Source of the DNA: Marinoscillum pacificum
GTDB taxonomy: Bacteria > Bacteroidota > Bacteroidia > Cytophagales > Cyclobacteriaceae
Length of the DNA stretch: 64,000 nucleotides
Assembly: GCF_024714495.1 (NCBI RefSeq)
Contig: NZ_JAMZMJ010000002.1
Location: forward strand, 372,001-436,000
Direction of reading: 5' to 3'
The number at the start of each line of letters is the position of its first letter. The first letter of the stretch is position 1. Positions 34,051 through 43,502 of the stretch are shown here, in pieces. The notes below the pieces were generated by a model that worked only from the letters and a program-made list of their open reading frames with translations, did not search any database and was not told the origin of the DNA. Position numbers and translations under genes: made by a program.

Positions 34051-35288
34051 GCCGGACGGTAAAGTACCTGGTAATTATTTCGAGTTTGTTGTTCTAAAAT
34101 CTTCTCGCCCATTGCTGGCAGCATCGAAAACGACCCTGATTCATAATTTTTAATTGTCGCCAAATGCAAACCTTCATTGTAGAGAACAGAAAAATCACCG
34201 GCCAAATAATCTTTTAGCTTGTCGAGCTTATCCATGTTATCATCCATACAGATGGTAAATGTCAAAGCCGAGTTATGCATCAGATTAATTTTAATATTAG
34301 CGTGACTAGTGGCCTGAAAGATCTTCACCAATTTCTTTTCATCCATCAAACTACTATCTTTTACCCGAAGTGTAACCAGCAGCTGATTTTCCTTAAAAAC
34401 GAAGCAGTGCTTCGTACTAATTTTCTCCTTATCTGCAATGACAGTTCCAGCACCGGATGGATCAATGAATGACTTTACGTAAAGAGGAATATCCCTCTGA
34501 GCTAAAGGACGAATAGTTTTAGGGTGAATAACTTTCGCTCCATAGAAAGTTAGTTCGGTCACTTCCTGATAAGACAGCTCATCAAACAATTCAGCTCCTT
34601 CAAACTTCTTAGGGTCTGCGTTGAGCAAACCAGGAACATCCTTCCAAACTGTCAAGCTTTCAGCTTTTAGACAGTAGGCGAATATAGCTCCCGAAAAATC
34701 TGATCCTTCCCTACCCAATGTTGTAGTCTTGCCTGTCAAATCAGAACCAATAAACCCTTGAGTTACAACCGGGCCATTTTCAAGCAGTTCTGGTAAATCA
34801 CGAGCAATAAAATGCTCTGTTAATTGCCAATCAATATTTGCTTCGGTGAAAAAACTATTGGTTTTAATTACAGATCGAGCATCCAACCAGTCACAACTCA
34901 CCTGTTCTTTGATATAATGATATACTATGGACGTTGAAATCAGCTCACCAAATGGTATGATTTGGTCGTAAAACTGCAACCAGTTCTTACCAGGGCCTTT
35001 CAAAGTTTCATCCAATTGAACCAACCAGTTAGAAATATCCTGTGGAGTTTCGCTAAATAAATCATTACATACTGCTTGATGATAATCCACCAACTGCATC
35101 AACTCTTCTTGAAAATTTTCCTTAGCATATGCTTTTTTAGCAATCACTTCCAACGCATTGGTCGTCTTCCCCATGGCGGAAACCACTATGACCAATGGCT
35201 TATCCCTATGAAGACTAACTATCTGATATAAATTCCTTACCCCATCTGCATCCTTCACGGATGCACCACCAAATTTGAAAATTCGCAT
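34047..35288 (-). CDS. lysC: aspartate kinase
   Basis: A 413-residue enzyme phosphorylating aspartate in the first step of lysine, threonine and methionine synthesis. The N-terminal KFGGASVKDADGVRN and the substrate-binding GREGSDFSGAIFAY followed by ESLTVWKDVPGLLNADPKK are diagnostic. The C-terminal 110 residues (from about 300) hold the two ACT regulatory domains for feedback by amino acids; they are shorter and more divergent than in Escherichia coli LysC. There is no fused homoserine dehydrogenase. It is divergent from fbp with 73 bases between them. Confidence 0.95.
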   Translation of the reverse strand: MRIFKFGGASVKDADGVRNLYQIVSLHRDKPLVIVVSAMGKTTNALEVIAKKAYAKENFQEELMQLVDYHQAVCNDLFSETPQDISNWLVQLDETLKGPGKNWLQFYDQIIPFGELISTSIVYHYIKEQVSCDWLDARSVIKTNSFFTEANIDWQLTEHFIARDLPELLENGPVVTQGFIGSDLTGKTTTLGREGSDFSGAIFAYCLKAESLTVWKDVPGLLNADPKKFEGAELFDELSYQEVTELTFYGAKVIHPKTIRPLAQRDIPLYVKSFIDPSGAGTVIADKEKISTKHCFVFKENQLLVTLRVKDSSLMDEKKLVKIFQATSHANIKINLMHNSALTFTICMDDNMDKLDKLKDYLAGDFSVLYNEGLHLATIKNYESGSFSMLPAMGEKILEQQTRNNYQVLYRPA

Positions 35289-35361
35289 CTTGCAAACGAT
35301 TTAAATCAATAAAAAAGGCCTATTTTCGTGTTTTGAAAACTGCTATAACACTATCCAACAG

Positions 35362-36369
35362 ATGAACAAAAATAGTCTAGGTCTACCGATCGGCACCACT
35401 CTTGATCGTTTTATCAAGAAAAAACAAGATGAGTTTGAGTTTGCAACAGGTGAGCTCTCTCAATTACTTAGAGATATAGCACTTGCAGGTAAAATCATTA
35501 ACCGCGAGGTTAATAAATCTGGCCTTCTCGATATTGCCGGAGCATACGGATCCAAGAATGTTCAGGGAGAAGATCAACAAAAACTTGATGTGATCGCTAA
35601 CATACGTTTTATCAGAGCTTTACGCAATGGAGGTCAAGTATGTGCTGTAGTAAGCGAAGAAGATGAGGAAATCGTACACCTCAATCCAAACTGTAGATAC
35701 ATCGTGGCAATTGACCCCCTAGATGGATCATCAAACATAGACGTAAACGTATCTATCGGCACTATTTTCTCTATATATAGACGTAAGTCGCCCGTTGGTG
35801 GACCAGTCAATGAAGAGGACATTCTTCAACCAGGCACTGAACAAGTGGCTGCAGGCTACATCCTTTATGGCTCTTCTACCATGCTTGTTTACACGACTGG
35901 TCATGGAGTAAATGGATTTACTTTAGAGCCTTCTTTGGGTGAATTTGTGCTATCTCATACAAACATGGTGTGCCCAGACGATGGCAATATCTACTCTATC
36001 AACGAAGGGAGTTATCATCAGTTTGACAAATCGATGCAGCAGTATACTGACTGGTGCAAAAAAGAGGAATTAACAGCACGCTATATCGGCTCATTGGTAG
36101 CAGACTATCATAGGAATATGTTAAAAGGTGGGGTTTATCTATACCCAAATACTAAAAAAGCTCCTAATGGCAAGTTGAGACTTATTTACGAATGCAATGC
36201 ACTAGCGTTTATAGCAGAACAAGCCGGCGGCATGGCGACTGATGGTGAGCAACGTATTTTAGAAATCCAACCTACCACATTTCATCAAAGAACTCCTTTT
36301 TACATAGGATCAAAAAATATGGTAGAGAAGGTTTTGGAATTTGTCAGTTTAGAAAAGGCTGAAGCCTAA
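35362..36369 (+). CDS. fbp: class I fructose-1,6-bisphosphatase
   Basis: A 335-residue gluconeogenic enzyme hydrolysing fructose 1,6-bisphosphate. Metal-binding Glu/Asp are in [10 protein letters not shown] and [20 protein letters not shown] (DPLDGSS near residue 119). [20 protein letters not shown] and [18 protein letters not shown] follow, all conserved in class I. The length is normal. The stop overlaps the end of a convergent membrane-protein gene by 21 bases. Confidence 0.96.
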   Translation: MNKNSLGLPIGTTLDRFIKKKQDEFEFATGELSQLLRDIALAGKIINREVNKSGLLDIAGAYGSKNVQGEDQQKLDVIANIRFIRALRNGGQVCAVVSEEDEEIVHLNPNCRYIVAIDPLDGSSNIDVNVSIGTIFSIYRRKSPVGGPVNEEDILQPGTEQVAAGYILYGSSTMLVYTTGHGVNGFTLEPSLGEFVLSHTNMVCPDDGNIYSINEGSYHQFDKSMQQYTDWCKKEELTARYIGSLVADYHRNMLKGGVYLYPNTKKAPNGKLRLIYECNALAFIAEQAGGMATDGEQRILEIQPTTFHQRTPFYIGSKNMVEKVLEFVSLEKAEA

Positions 36370-37131
36370 TAACTCCCTAGGCAATAACATCATGGTAACC
36401 CCAAACTGAAACACAGTCCTGTTGTACCAAATATCATAATCCACCTCTATGGCATTCCCCTGGAATCCCCAAGAGGTGGTTTCTCCCTTGGTATGAAGTA
36501 TGTATTGTGATAGTCCAAAATGCCATTTGAAATAGTTTTTAGAGGCGATAATCACTCCAGCACCAGGCTGTATATAAACACCTCCAGTATGGCTTTCATC
36601 CCACACATTTATGGGAGCAGCATATCCCGCTTTGGCATCCACATAAATTCTCATGGCTCGCTCATTCAAATAATAGCGACCGTACCCAAAGAAGTTTACA
36701 AAGTCATTGTAAACCCAATCATCACCCATATCCAGATCGTGTCCGGAAATACCTATTCCAGCTCCAATATCAAACTTTTCGCTTAGAGACATTCCAAGAG
36801 TTCCATCCCATTGAATACTTGACTCCCATCCAGCATGGAAAGCCAAACTCGTACCTGCAAAAAAGCTTTTCTTAGTATGATAACGTCTATGCTTATAGAA
36901 GAAAACTTCAGAAGCTGACAAGTAGTCAACGATCTTTTTAACTTCTATATGAATGGTATCCTCTGTGGAAAGTTTAAAATCCCAAATAGGACCATTTCTT
37001 TGCAAAATATGACCCACAAAATAGGACCCATCATGATAGGTCACGAGTGCTTTTTCTGGTGGAGAAGCTTGTGCTGAAAGCCCCATTCCTATCAAGCACA
37101 AGCAGCATATAATAAAGAGCTGTCTAATCAA
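36349..37131 (-). CDS. predicted outer-membrane protein of unknown family
   Basis: A 260-residue protein with a signal peptide (cleavage after LSAQ, residue 20). Residues 25-65 have a DUF-like strand pattern ([20 protein letters not shown]), and the rest alternates aromatic and small residues as in a beta-barrel ([40 protein letters not shown]) and ends in [17 protein letters not shown]. It overlaps the LVIVD-repeat lipoprotein gene by four bases, so both are one operon. No function assigned. Confidence 0.75.
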   Translation of the reverse strand: MIRQLFIICCLCLIGMGLSAQASPPEKALVTYHDGSYFVGHILQRNGPIWDFKLSTEDTIHIEVKKIVDYLSASEVFFYKHRRYHTKKSFFAGTSLAFHAGWESSIQWDGTLGMSLSEKFDIGAGIGISGHDLDMGDDWVYNDFVNFFGYGRYYLNERAMRIYVDAKAGYAAPINVWDESHTGGVYIQPGAGVIIASKNYFKWHFGLSQYILHTKGETTSWGFQGNAIEVDYDIWYNRTVFQFGVTMMLLPRELLGFSLF

Positions 37132-38390
37132 AACCGAATATTACTGATAAGCAATAGATCGAAGTTATTATCTAATTGATATTGAACCAAACCATCTGGT
37201 GTAGCTATCAATAATATATCCGATCTGTTTGGATGAGCCATTACATCATACGCAGAAAAGTCGTTGATCGTCTCTTTCAATACAAGAGATCTTCTGTCAG
37301 AAGCATCAAACACCTTTAAGCCACTTTCACCTTCTCCCACATACAAATCATCACCAATCAGCGTCATTCCAAATGGGCTATCCATAATGATTTCTTGAAT
37401 CTCAGTAACAAATTCGTTGCTTTCAATATCGATAACTAACAATTCGTTTTCATCACCTGGACATTCTGAAAACTCCCCAGTTCTTAAGGTTACATAAGCA
37501 GTAGTTTCATTGACAGGCAATACCGGATCACAAGAAGTCATGTGCCAATAAGCAGTCAACCACATTGGCTGCTCTCTATCACTAATATCATAGATATCTA
37601 CAGAATTACTTGTTCCAATAAATAGACGATCTCCCATCGGGAAAACTGTCTCCATATTAGATCCCATGTTCTGACTAAATACTTGTTCAAACCCTACATC
37701 TGTTGTGAAAATATTCAGGTTACCTCTACTTACAGCATATACATGATCATCATACTCAATGATTCTATTGACCGAACCAATACCATTACTACTGTTTCCA
37801 GCAAAAGAAGCTGGAACAGAAGAAGGTGGAATCAAAGCATTATCAATATCATAGTAGTAGACATTATCATGTGTATCGTAAGTGAATACAGGATCATCTA
37901 AACTTAGCTCTTCAGTAATTTCTTTGTATTCAAACCCTATGATTGCACGTCCATCATTAGCGTAAATGGTCTCCAAAAACGCATTATTCACACGTGATTC
38001 TATTATTGGATCAGCTACATTGCTAATATCTACCTTTAGCATGTCATAAATACTTTCTGCGTACAAGTAACCATCAGAAACAAAATACTCTCTATTACCA
38101 GGAATATTTAAAAATGACTTAGGCACTGGATTTTGAGGATCTGAATTATCTATAATATGAATTCCATATCCTTCCTCTCCTACAAGGATCAAATTATCAT
38201 GAACGAAAATCTTACCAGGGTCCGTGATTTCACGAGGCAAACCAACCAAAGGGGTAGCTCTTAATTCATCAAGATCACCATAAATAGCGGAGGCTTTGGT
38301 GTAGGTAACTGTTTTCTTTCCGAAATCATCTTCGCAGGACATTGCTACAATTCCTACCAAGGCAAAAAATACTACTGTTAGACGAGTCAT
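37128..38390 (-). CDS. LVIVD-repeat lipoprotein
   Basis: A 420-residue lipoprotein (lipobox VAMSCEDD, Cys19). The body carries LVIVD-type propeller repeats with the pattern G-x-x-I-I-D-x-S-D-P-x-x-P, as in GIHIIDNSDPQNPVP, MLKVDISNVADP, SVDIYDISDREQPMW and ELLVIDIESNEFV and GLKVFDASDRRSL. Such proteins form seven-bladed beta-propellers at the cell surface and are common in Bacteroidota. The downstream gene, coupled by a four-base overlap, encodes a probable outer-membrane barrel, so the pair may form a surface complex. Confidence 0.88.
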   Translation of the reverse strand: MTRLTVVFFALVGIVAMSCEDDFGKKTVTYTKASAIYGDLDELRATPLVGLPREITDPGKIFVHDNLILVGEEGYGIHIIDNSDPQNPVPKSFLNIPGNREYFVSDGYLYAESIYDMLKVDISNVADPIIESRVNNAFLETIYANDGRAIIGFEYKEITEELSLDDPVFTYDTHDNVYYYDIDNALIPPSSVPASFAGNSSNGIGSVNRIIEYDDHVYAVSRGNLNIFTTDVGFEQVFSQNMGSNMETVFPMGDRLFIGTSNSVDIYDISDREQPMWLTAYWHMTSCDPVLPVNETTAYVTLRTGEFSECPGDENELLVIDIESNEFVTEIQEIIMDSPFGMTLIGDDLYVGEGESGLKVFDASDRRSLVLKETINDFSAYDVMAHPNRSDILLIATPDGLVQYQLDNNFDLLLISNIRF

Positions 38391-38490
38391 AGTTTTGGCG
38401 TTTTAGGCGACATAATAACGAGACACTCAATGAGTTATTATGGTTGGAATTAAAAAACGAAGAAAACGGTACGAGGGTTGGATCGCCTAT

Positions 38491-38526
38491 AAAAAAGAAG
38501 CCCCACAACTAGGATAGCTGCAGGGC
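38491..38526 (-). terminator. intrinsic terminator after the 104-residue protein gene
   Basis: Read on the minus strand, GCCCTGCAGCT and AGTTGTGGGGC pair (three G-U pairs), loop ATCCT, followed by TTCTTTTTT. It lies about 88 bases beyond the end of the gene at 38614. Confidence 0.75.
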
Positions 38527-38613
38527 ATTCACCGCCATAATGATTAACTAATACCCAAATGTAAAACAGGTAAATGAAAATACCCAATTTTGGGTAGAAG
38601 AATTTTCAATAAA

Positions 38614-38928
38614 TTATTTGGAATATTGAATTCTTGTGGTTGCCTTGCTCTTTTCACGGTCCAAAATCATCACTGAGAGCTCTCTATCGAGGTTTTGAGG
38701 ACTACTTGTACTTAAAACATTTTTTACCCTATTTTCGGGAAGGTCAATGCGATACATGATGTTCAATAGCCTCTCAAAGTCATGATCCAGAAGGTACTTT
38801 ACTACTTTGATCAAATGACTAATCAGTTGCTCTTCATTATTTTCATCATCGAGAATAATTTTTTCCTCTAAGCCAAAATCTTTTTGGATCAATTCTCGAC
38901 TGATTGCTATAATTTTCTTTTCACTCAT
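38614..38928 (-). CDS. conserved hypothetical protein, 104 residues
   Basis: A small soluble protein rich in charged residues. It has no signal peptide and is predicted mainly helical (EQLISHLIKVVKYLLDHDFE, RLLNIMYRIDLPENRVKNVL). The end LDRELSVMILDREKSKATTR is basic. I recognise no family, though similar short proteins are found in Cytophagales. It is divergent from the ECF sigma gene with only about 70 bases between starts and has its own terminator. A role with the sigma/FecR system is possible, but placement is the only evidence. Confidence 0.75.
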   Translation of the reverse strand: MSEKKIIAISRELIQKDFGLEEKIILDDENNEEQLISHLIKVVKYLLDHDFERLLNIMYRIDLPENRVKNVLSTSSPQNLDRELSVMILDREKSKATTRIQYSK

Positions 38929-38998
38929 AGAACTGTAAAACTAGACATGTAAATTCACAGTTTCGACCAATTCAATAGATTTGGAAGACTATCGCTTA

Positions 38999-39562
38999 AT
39001 GACCTTAATTAATTCTTCATCCAGACAAGCCCAATCCAATGATGACCGGATTGCTCAACTCTTTCGAGAGCACTACAGCATGCTATGCAATGATGTCAAT
39101 AAGCTTTTGAGAGATGAATCACTATCTGAAGATCTGGTTCAAGAAGTTTTTATTACAGTGTGGGAAAAACAAAACGATGTTGAAATCACAGATCGATTCA
39201 TTTATTATTTAAAACGCTCCTGCTATCATGCAGCTTTAAAATATCTCGGCAGTAAAACTTACCAATTAGAAACAGACTCCAATGAGAAGATTGCTACCTC
39301 ACAGCAAACAGATGAGACTATTTTATCACGAGAGCTAAACGAAAAAATCCAACTAGCGATAGCATCCCTTCCTGAAAAAACACAACTAATCTTCACGCTA
39401 AGCAGGTATGAAGAACTTTCCTACAAACAGATAGCAGAACAGCTGAACCTCTCCGTTAAGTCTATAGAAAAACACATGGGCAAGGCACTTCAGCAACTCC
39501 GTGTTTCTCTAAACGAACACCTCACCACCCTATTACTGATCATATTTATGAAGTTTTTATAA
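38999..39562 (+). CDS. ECF RNA polymerase sigma factor
   Basis: A 187-residue ECF sigma factor of the FecI-like group used by Bacteroidota. Region 2 contains LFREHYSMLCNDVNKLLRDE then EDLVQEVFITVWEK; region 4 has SYKQIAEQLNLSVKSIEKHM, the -35 contacting helix-turn-helix. The ATG at 38999 is chosen over a TTG at 38981. It is followed by a fecR-type anti-sigma gene (55 bases) and a STN-domain protein, the usual order of a cell-surface signalling cascade. Its target promoter is likely its own downstream genes plus unknown others. Confidence 0.92.
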   Translation: MTLINSSSRQAQSNDDRIAQLFREHYSMLCNDVNKLLRDESLSEDLVQEVFITVWEKQNDVEITDRFIYYLKRSCYHAALKYLGSKTYQLETDSNEKIATSQQTDETILSRELNEKIQLAIASLPEKTQLIFTLSRYEELSYKQIAEQLNLSVKSIEKHMGKALQQLRVSLNEHLTTLLLIIFMKFL

Positions 39563-39617
39563 AAAATCTCAACAGTCGAGTAGGGTCATCGCTCATTTAT
39601 CGATTAGGTAAATAGAG

Positions 39618-40592
39618 ATGACAAAAATTAACCACACATACGAGCAAATAGCCAGCTACCTCACTCGCAATATGAGCGAACAAGAGACGAAGCAATTTGA
39701 ACTTTGGCTTATATCAGCTAGTCCAGAAGAGCAAGATCTTTTTGAGGCAACTAAAAAGCTTTGGGAAAAGACTACTCCAAGTGCTGAAAAATTTACACCC
39801 AATGTAAATCAAGCACTAAAGCAGGTTGAGATCAAGAGACAATTTAGACAGAGACCTCAACCAGTAAATCCATGGAAATACGCTGCTGTAGTTGCACTAT
39901 TAATAGCAGCAAGTATCACCGCTTGGTTTCTTTATACTCTTCAACCCAGTCAGATAACTGAATTAGCTCAGAATGATATTAAAAAAGTTGACCTCCCTGA
40001 TGGATCGATGATCTGGCTAAGTCCTGGAACCTCAATTTACTATGAAAACAATTTTCTGGATAACAGAGAAATACACCTTTCTGGAAAAGCCTTCTTTGAA
40101 GTAGCAAAAAGAAATGGACAACCTTTTACCGTGTTCAGTGCCAACACCAAAACTCAAGTACTTGGAACTTCTTTTAATCTGGAGACCAAAGCTAATGGAC
40201 AAGTAGCTATACAAGTGACCACAGGAAAAGTTGCTTTCAGTGAAATCAATATGAAACAGACCGTATTCTTAACTCCAGGAAAACAGGCCGAATACACACC
40301 CAAAAGGGCTCAAATGATAACCACCAGTGAGGTTCAGGATGAAAATTACCGATCGTGGCAGACGCATAAACTGGCTTTTAACAATACGCCAGCATCTACC
40401 TTATTCGAAACATTAGAAGAATATTATCAGACCAACATAGAAGTCAGCAACAACCTCCAGAACTGCCGCTTCACCACCTCTTTTGACAATCAATCACTGG
40501 ACGAAGTACTGGAAATATTAGAACTAACAGGAAATCTCAAAATAACTCAAACGAATCAAGGCTTCCAGGTTTCTGGATCTCCTTGCAACTAA
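39618..40592 (+). CDS. FecR-family anti-sigma factor
   Basis: A 324-residue protein with an N-terminal cytosolic anti-sigma region (1-85, with EQIASYLTRNMSEQE), one transmembrane helix at about 90-107 (AAVVALLIAASITAWFLY), a periplasmic FecR domain (VDLPDGSMIWLSPGTSIYYE and IHLSGKAFFEVAK, FTVFSANTKTQVLGTSFNLE) and a C-terminal DUF4974 (KLAFNNTPASTLFETLEEYY). Such proteins hold the ECF sigma factor until a STN-domain partner in the outer envelope signals. Here the partner is probably the next gene, 18 bases downstream. Confidence 0.93.
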   Translation: MTKINHTYEQIASYLTRNMSEQETKQFELWLISASPEEQDLFEATKKLWEKTTPSAEKFTPNVNQALKQVEIKRQFRQRPQPVNPWKYAAVVALLIAASITAWFLYTLQPSQITELAQNDIKKVDLPDGSMIWLSPGTSIYYENNFLDNREIHLSGKAFFEVAKRNGQPFTVFSANTKTQVLGTSFNLETKANGQVAIQVTTGKVAFSEINMKQTVFLTPGKQAEYTPKRAQMITTSEVQDENYRSWQTHKLAFNNTPASTLFETLEEYYQTNIEVSNNLQNCRFTTSFDNQSLDEVLEILELTGNLKITQTNQGFQVSGSPCN

Positions 40593-40610
40593 AAGCCTAA
40601 TCAAAAAATC

Positions 40611-42449
40611 ATGATCAAAAACTCAATACTCACATTTTTGCTAATACTAAGCCTGACCGGATACCTATTCGGTCAGGACTTAAACCAGTCCATCAGTATT
40701 AAGGCTACTGATAAATCTTTGGAGGAAATACTGAAACTTATCTCCGATAAATATGATGTTTCGTTTTCTTACTTAAATAATGACTTGCCTGGCAATAAAA
40801 TGGATGTAGATTTTGAAGGAATCAGCCTAGATCACGCTCTATCCAATCTGCTCGATGGGTTTGGATATGATCATATTTCGAAATCCGGAAAGATCATCAT
40901 CAAAAAAGCTACTCCAATAGCTGAGGATGAATCTAAAGTCTTACCGACAGATACCATTCCTGAAGAAGAGGAAAATCCAGAACCAGAAGAAGATTCAGAG
41001 AACCCAAATCAAAACATCGTTTTAGGAGGAACTCAACCGGATCAAATTGAAACAGAACCTAGTCCAGAATTAGAAGAATTCTCCATAGCTGAAGAAGACC
41101 CTCAGGAAGAATATGCTCCCGTAAAGCGATACAATCCAGGCTCGGGAGTCCTAATCACTTATAAGTCTGGAGATAAAAAAGAAGAGGTTATTGAATATGA
41201 AGATCCCGGGCCAATTCAGCGATTATTCAGCCAGGAAGAAGATAGCATTGACGAAGAACCTCTTAAAACAAGAGTCGCTCATGCAGGACTATTTTACCCG
41301 TTTAGCACCAATGGGTACAATGCTAAAAACTATGTAAACAACCTATCATTCCATCTCATTTCAGGACTTTCTGGAGGTTTAGAAGGGTTTGAATTCGCTG
41401 GTGTGGCAAGTATCATCAAGGGCAATGCAGATGGCATACAAATTTCAGGTGTAGCCAACCTTGTCAATGGAAGCATGAATGGTGGCCAGTTTGCCGGAAT
41501 CACGAATATTACCTGGTATGACTTTGAAGGGGTTCAAGCTGCAGGTATTGCAAACATCAGCTATGATCGAAACCTTGGCGCTCAAATCGCTGGAATCAGC
41601 AACATTTCTAAAGGAGCAGAAAGCGGGTTTCAAGCCGCCGGAATTACCAATATTTCGTATGGAAGATCACGTTTTGGTCAACTGTCAGGAATTTACAACT
41701 CTGCCTGGGCCATGAACGGAATTCAAGCATCATGCCTTGTGAACAACGTATCTCGAATGAATGGTGCTCAAGTTGCAGGTCTATATAATAAAGCAGGTAA
41801 GATATATGGAGCTCAAGTCTCTGGTTTTATCAACCGAGCAGGTGATATCCAGGGTGCTCAAATAGCACCTTTCCTGAACATCGCCAAAAAGGTAAAAGGT
41901 GTCCAAATTGGACTCATCAATATTAGTGATGAGATGCACGGCACACCAATCGGTCTATTCTGTTTGGCAAAACGAAATGGCTACTTTGATTTGGAAGTGT
42001 TCTACTCAGACGACTTCCAAGCCAACATGGCCTTAAAAGTAGGCGCACCTCATTTCCACAACATTTTCGCGTTTTCCTATGAAACAGATTACAAAAATAG
42101 ATGGGCATATGGCTATGGGTTTGGTAGTCAATGGGGACGTGGAGATGTCAGATTGAACACCGACATCATATCCTATTATGTAGTAGAGGATGAATTTCCC
42201 AATGGAGGATTCAGTGATTTCGAACTCAATCTCCTAAGTCGATTCAGATTACTCCCAAGCTTCCATCTAGGAGATTTTGGAATCTTTGCAGGTCCAACTC
42301 TTAACTTTATGGCATCTGAGCACATGGATCCTGAGTCAGGTGTGATTGGTTCTGACATTACTCCAAAACCACTTTACGAAACCACGAACGAATACCAAAA
42401 CATTAATTATAAACTCTGGATTGGATATCACGTAGGTATTCGAATCTAG
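40611..42449 (+). CDS. STN-domain surface protein with Gx-Gx-N solenoid repeats
   Basis: A 612-residue protein with signal peptide (to about GYLFGQ, residue 22), an STN (secretin/TonB N-terminal) domain at about 28-102, an acidic E/P-rich linker (about 105-200), then ~10 repeats of about 20 residues (G-x-Q-x-x-G-I-x-N-x-S, as in GVQAAGIANISYDR, GAQIAGISNISKGA, GFQAAGITNISYGR) at about 260-440. A C-terminal barrel-like part ends LWIGYHVGIRI. The repeats resemble the LA_2272-type surface repeat. TonB-dependent receptors normally carry the STN domain; here no plug or TonB box is evident. It directly follows fecR, so it is likely the signal-giving partner. Confidence 0.85.
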   Translation: MIKNSILTFLLILSLTGYLFGQDLNQSISIKATDKSLEEILKLISDKYDVSFSYLNNDLPGNKMDVDFEGISLDHALSNLLDGFGYDHISKSGKIIIKKATPIAEDESKVLPTDTIPEEEENPEPEEDSENPNQNIVLGGTQPDQIETEPSPELEEFSIAEEDPQEEYAPVKRYNPGSGVLITYKSGDKKEEVIEYEDPGPIQRLFSQEEDSIDEEPLKTRVAHAGLFYPFSTNGYNAKNYVNNLSFHLISGLSGGLEGFEFAGVASIIKGNADGIQISGVANLVNGSMNGGQFAGITNITWYDFEGVQAAGIANISYDRNLGAQIAGISNISKGAESGFQAAGITNISYGRSRFGQLSGIYNSAWAMNGIQASCLVNNVSRMNGAQVAGLYNKAGKIYGAQVSGFINRAGDIQGAQIAPFLNIAKKVKGVQIGLINISDEMHGTPIGLFCLAKRNGYFDLEVFYSDDFQANMALKVGAPHFHNIFAFSYETDYKNRWAYGYGFGSQWGRGDVRLNTDIISYYVVEDEFPNGGFSDFELNLLSRFRLLPSFHLGDFGIFAGPTLNFMASEHMDPESGVIGSDITPKPLYETTNEYQNINYKLWIGYHVGIRI

Positions 42450-42462
42450 ATTCGGACAAAAT

Positions 42463-42497
42463 AAAAAAGGGACATGCATCAGATACATGTCCCTTTT
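42463..42497. terminator. bidirectional intrinsic terminator
   Basis: GGGACATG / CATGTCCC stem, flanked by AAAAAA upstream and TTTT downstream, ends both the STN gene (plus) and the thioesterase gene (minus). Confidence 0.88.
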
Positions 42498-42515
42498 AAA
42501 TATTTTGATTTCAAT

Positions 42516-42959
42516 TTATTCTTTTTCCAACCAGTAGAAATCTTCCGCCTGAGGAATTGACTCCAGCATATCGATAATTTCTTGTGGAGGCACCACTACC
42601 TTGCGTTGTTTCAAATCCATGAATGCGCCAGTAGCTATAATAGTACAAGCAAGCTTGCCATTCTGCTTCAAAACATCCTGACGGAATTTCCAGATTTTCA
42701 AGTCTTTTCTAAAAGCTTGAGCTGTGCATGTCACAGTGATACGCTCATTCATAAATACCTCACTCTTGAATGATGTATCCTCATGAAATAGAATAGGACC
42801 ATAACCCGAAGCCACCAACTTTGCTAAAGGCAAGTTGAGCTCATCAAACAATCCTACTCTCACTTGCGCCGCATAATCATTGTATGCGGTGTGCCTCATA
42901 TGAGCATTTGGATCTAGATCCGCCCATATCACTTGAAATTCCTGCTTAAAAGGCTCCAA
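42516..42959 (-). CDS. acyl-CoA thioesterase (4HBT hot-dog family)
   Basis: A 147-residue hot-dog fold protein of the 4-hydroxybenzoyl-CoA thioesterase group. FQVIWADLDPNAHMRHTAYN (about 8-27) contains the active-site Asp and the His-rich loop; MNERITVTCTAQAFRKDLK is the second conserved strand pair. Hydrolyses acyl-CoA of unknown chain. It directly abuts the DUF5606 gene, with no intergenic space, so they are one operon. Confidence 0.88.
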   Translation of the reverse strand: MEPFKQEFQVIWADLDPNAHMRHTAYNDYAAQVRVGLFDELNLPLAKLVASGYGPILFHEDTSFKSEVFMNERITVTCTAQAFRKDLKIWKFRQDVLKQNGKLACTIIATGAFMDLKQRKVVVPPQEIIDMLESIPQAEDFYWLEKE

Positions 42960-43439
42960 TTATTCTTCCTCCATTTTTTTAGTCGACTTCTTAGGAGCCT
43001 TTTTCTCTTTCTTCTCTGCTTTTTCTTCCTTTTCCTCTTTCGGTTCTTCGAATAGTTCTGGAAGCTTAGCTGCTAATAAGTTGTACCAGGTTACCAACTT
43101 CTTGATGTCAGAAACATATACACGCTCTTCATCATATTCTGGCAAGATGAATTTCAAGAAAGACTTCAATTCATCACCTTCAGAAGTAGATGACAAACCA
43201 GTATCTCCATTGAATTCTTTATGAATTTTCACCATTACATCTTTCAAAGGAACAGCGCCCTCTTCATCAGTTGTATAGATCGAAATATCCGAAAGGATAG
43301 AAACTTTTGATTGCATGTTGGCAATCATCTTCTTTTTAGAATCATCTAAAGTCTCGAGGATCACACCTGTTCTGGTTGGTGATACTACTCGGTACAATCC
43401 GCCTTTACCGGATACTGATGCTACTTCACTAAAATCCAT
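42960..43439 (-). CDS. DUF5606 family protein
   Basis: A 159-residue cytosolic protein. The first 120 residues match DUF5606: FSEVASVSGKGGLYRVVSPT, then GVILETLDDSKKKMIANMQS followed by ILSDISIYTTDEEGAVPL, and ERVYVSDIKKLVTWYNLLAA. The C-terminal 35 residues are a low-complexity Lys/Glu tail (EEKEEKAEKKEKKAPKKS), a likely unstructured nucleic-acid or protein-binding extension. The family is conserved in Bacteroidota, with unknown function. Its gene abuts the thioesterase gene, which begins directly at its end. Confidence 0.9.
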   Translation of the reverse strand: MDFSEVASVSGKGGLYRVVSPTRTGVILETLDDSKKKMIANMQSKVSILSDISIYTTDEEGAVPLKDVMVKIHKEFNGDTGLSSTSEGDELKSFLKFILPEYDEERVYVSDIKKLVTWYNLLAAKLPELFEEPKEEKEEKAEKKEKKAPKKSTKKMEEE

Positions 43440-43502
43440 ATGTAATTATAAGTCTATATCTTATGAGACGGCAAAAATAGCCATTAGCAACTAATCGCAA
43501 AA

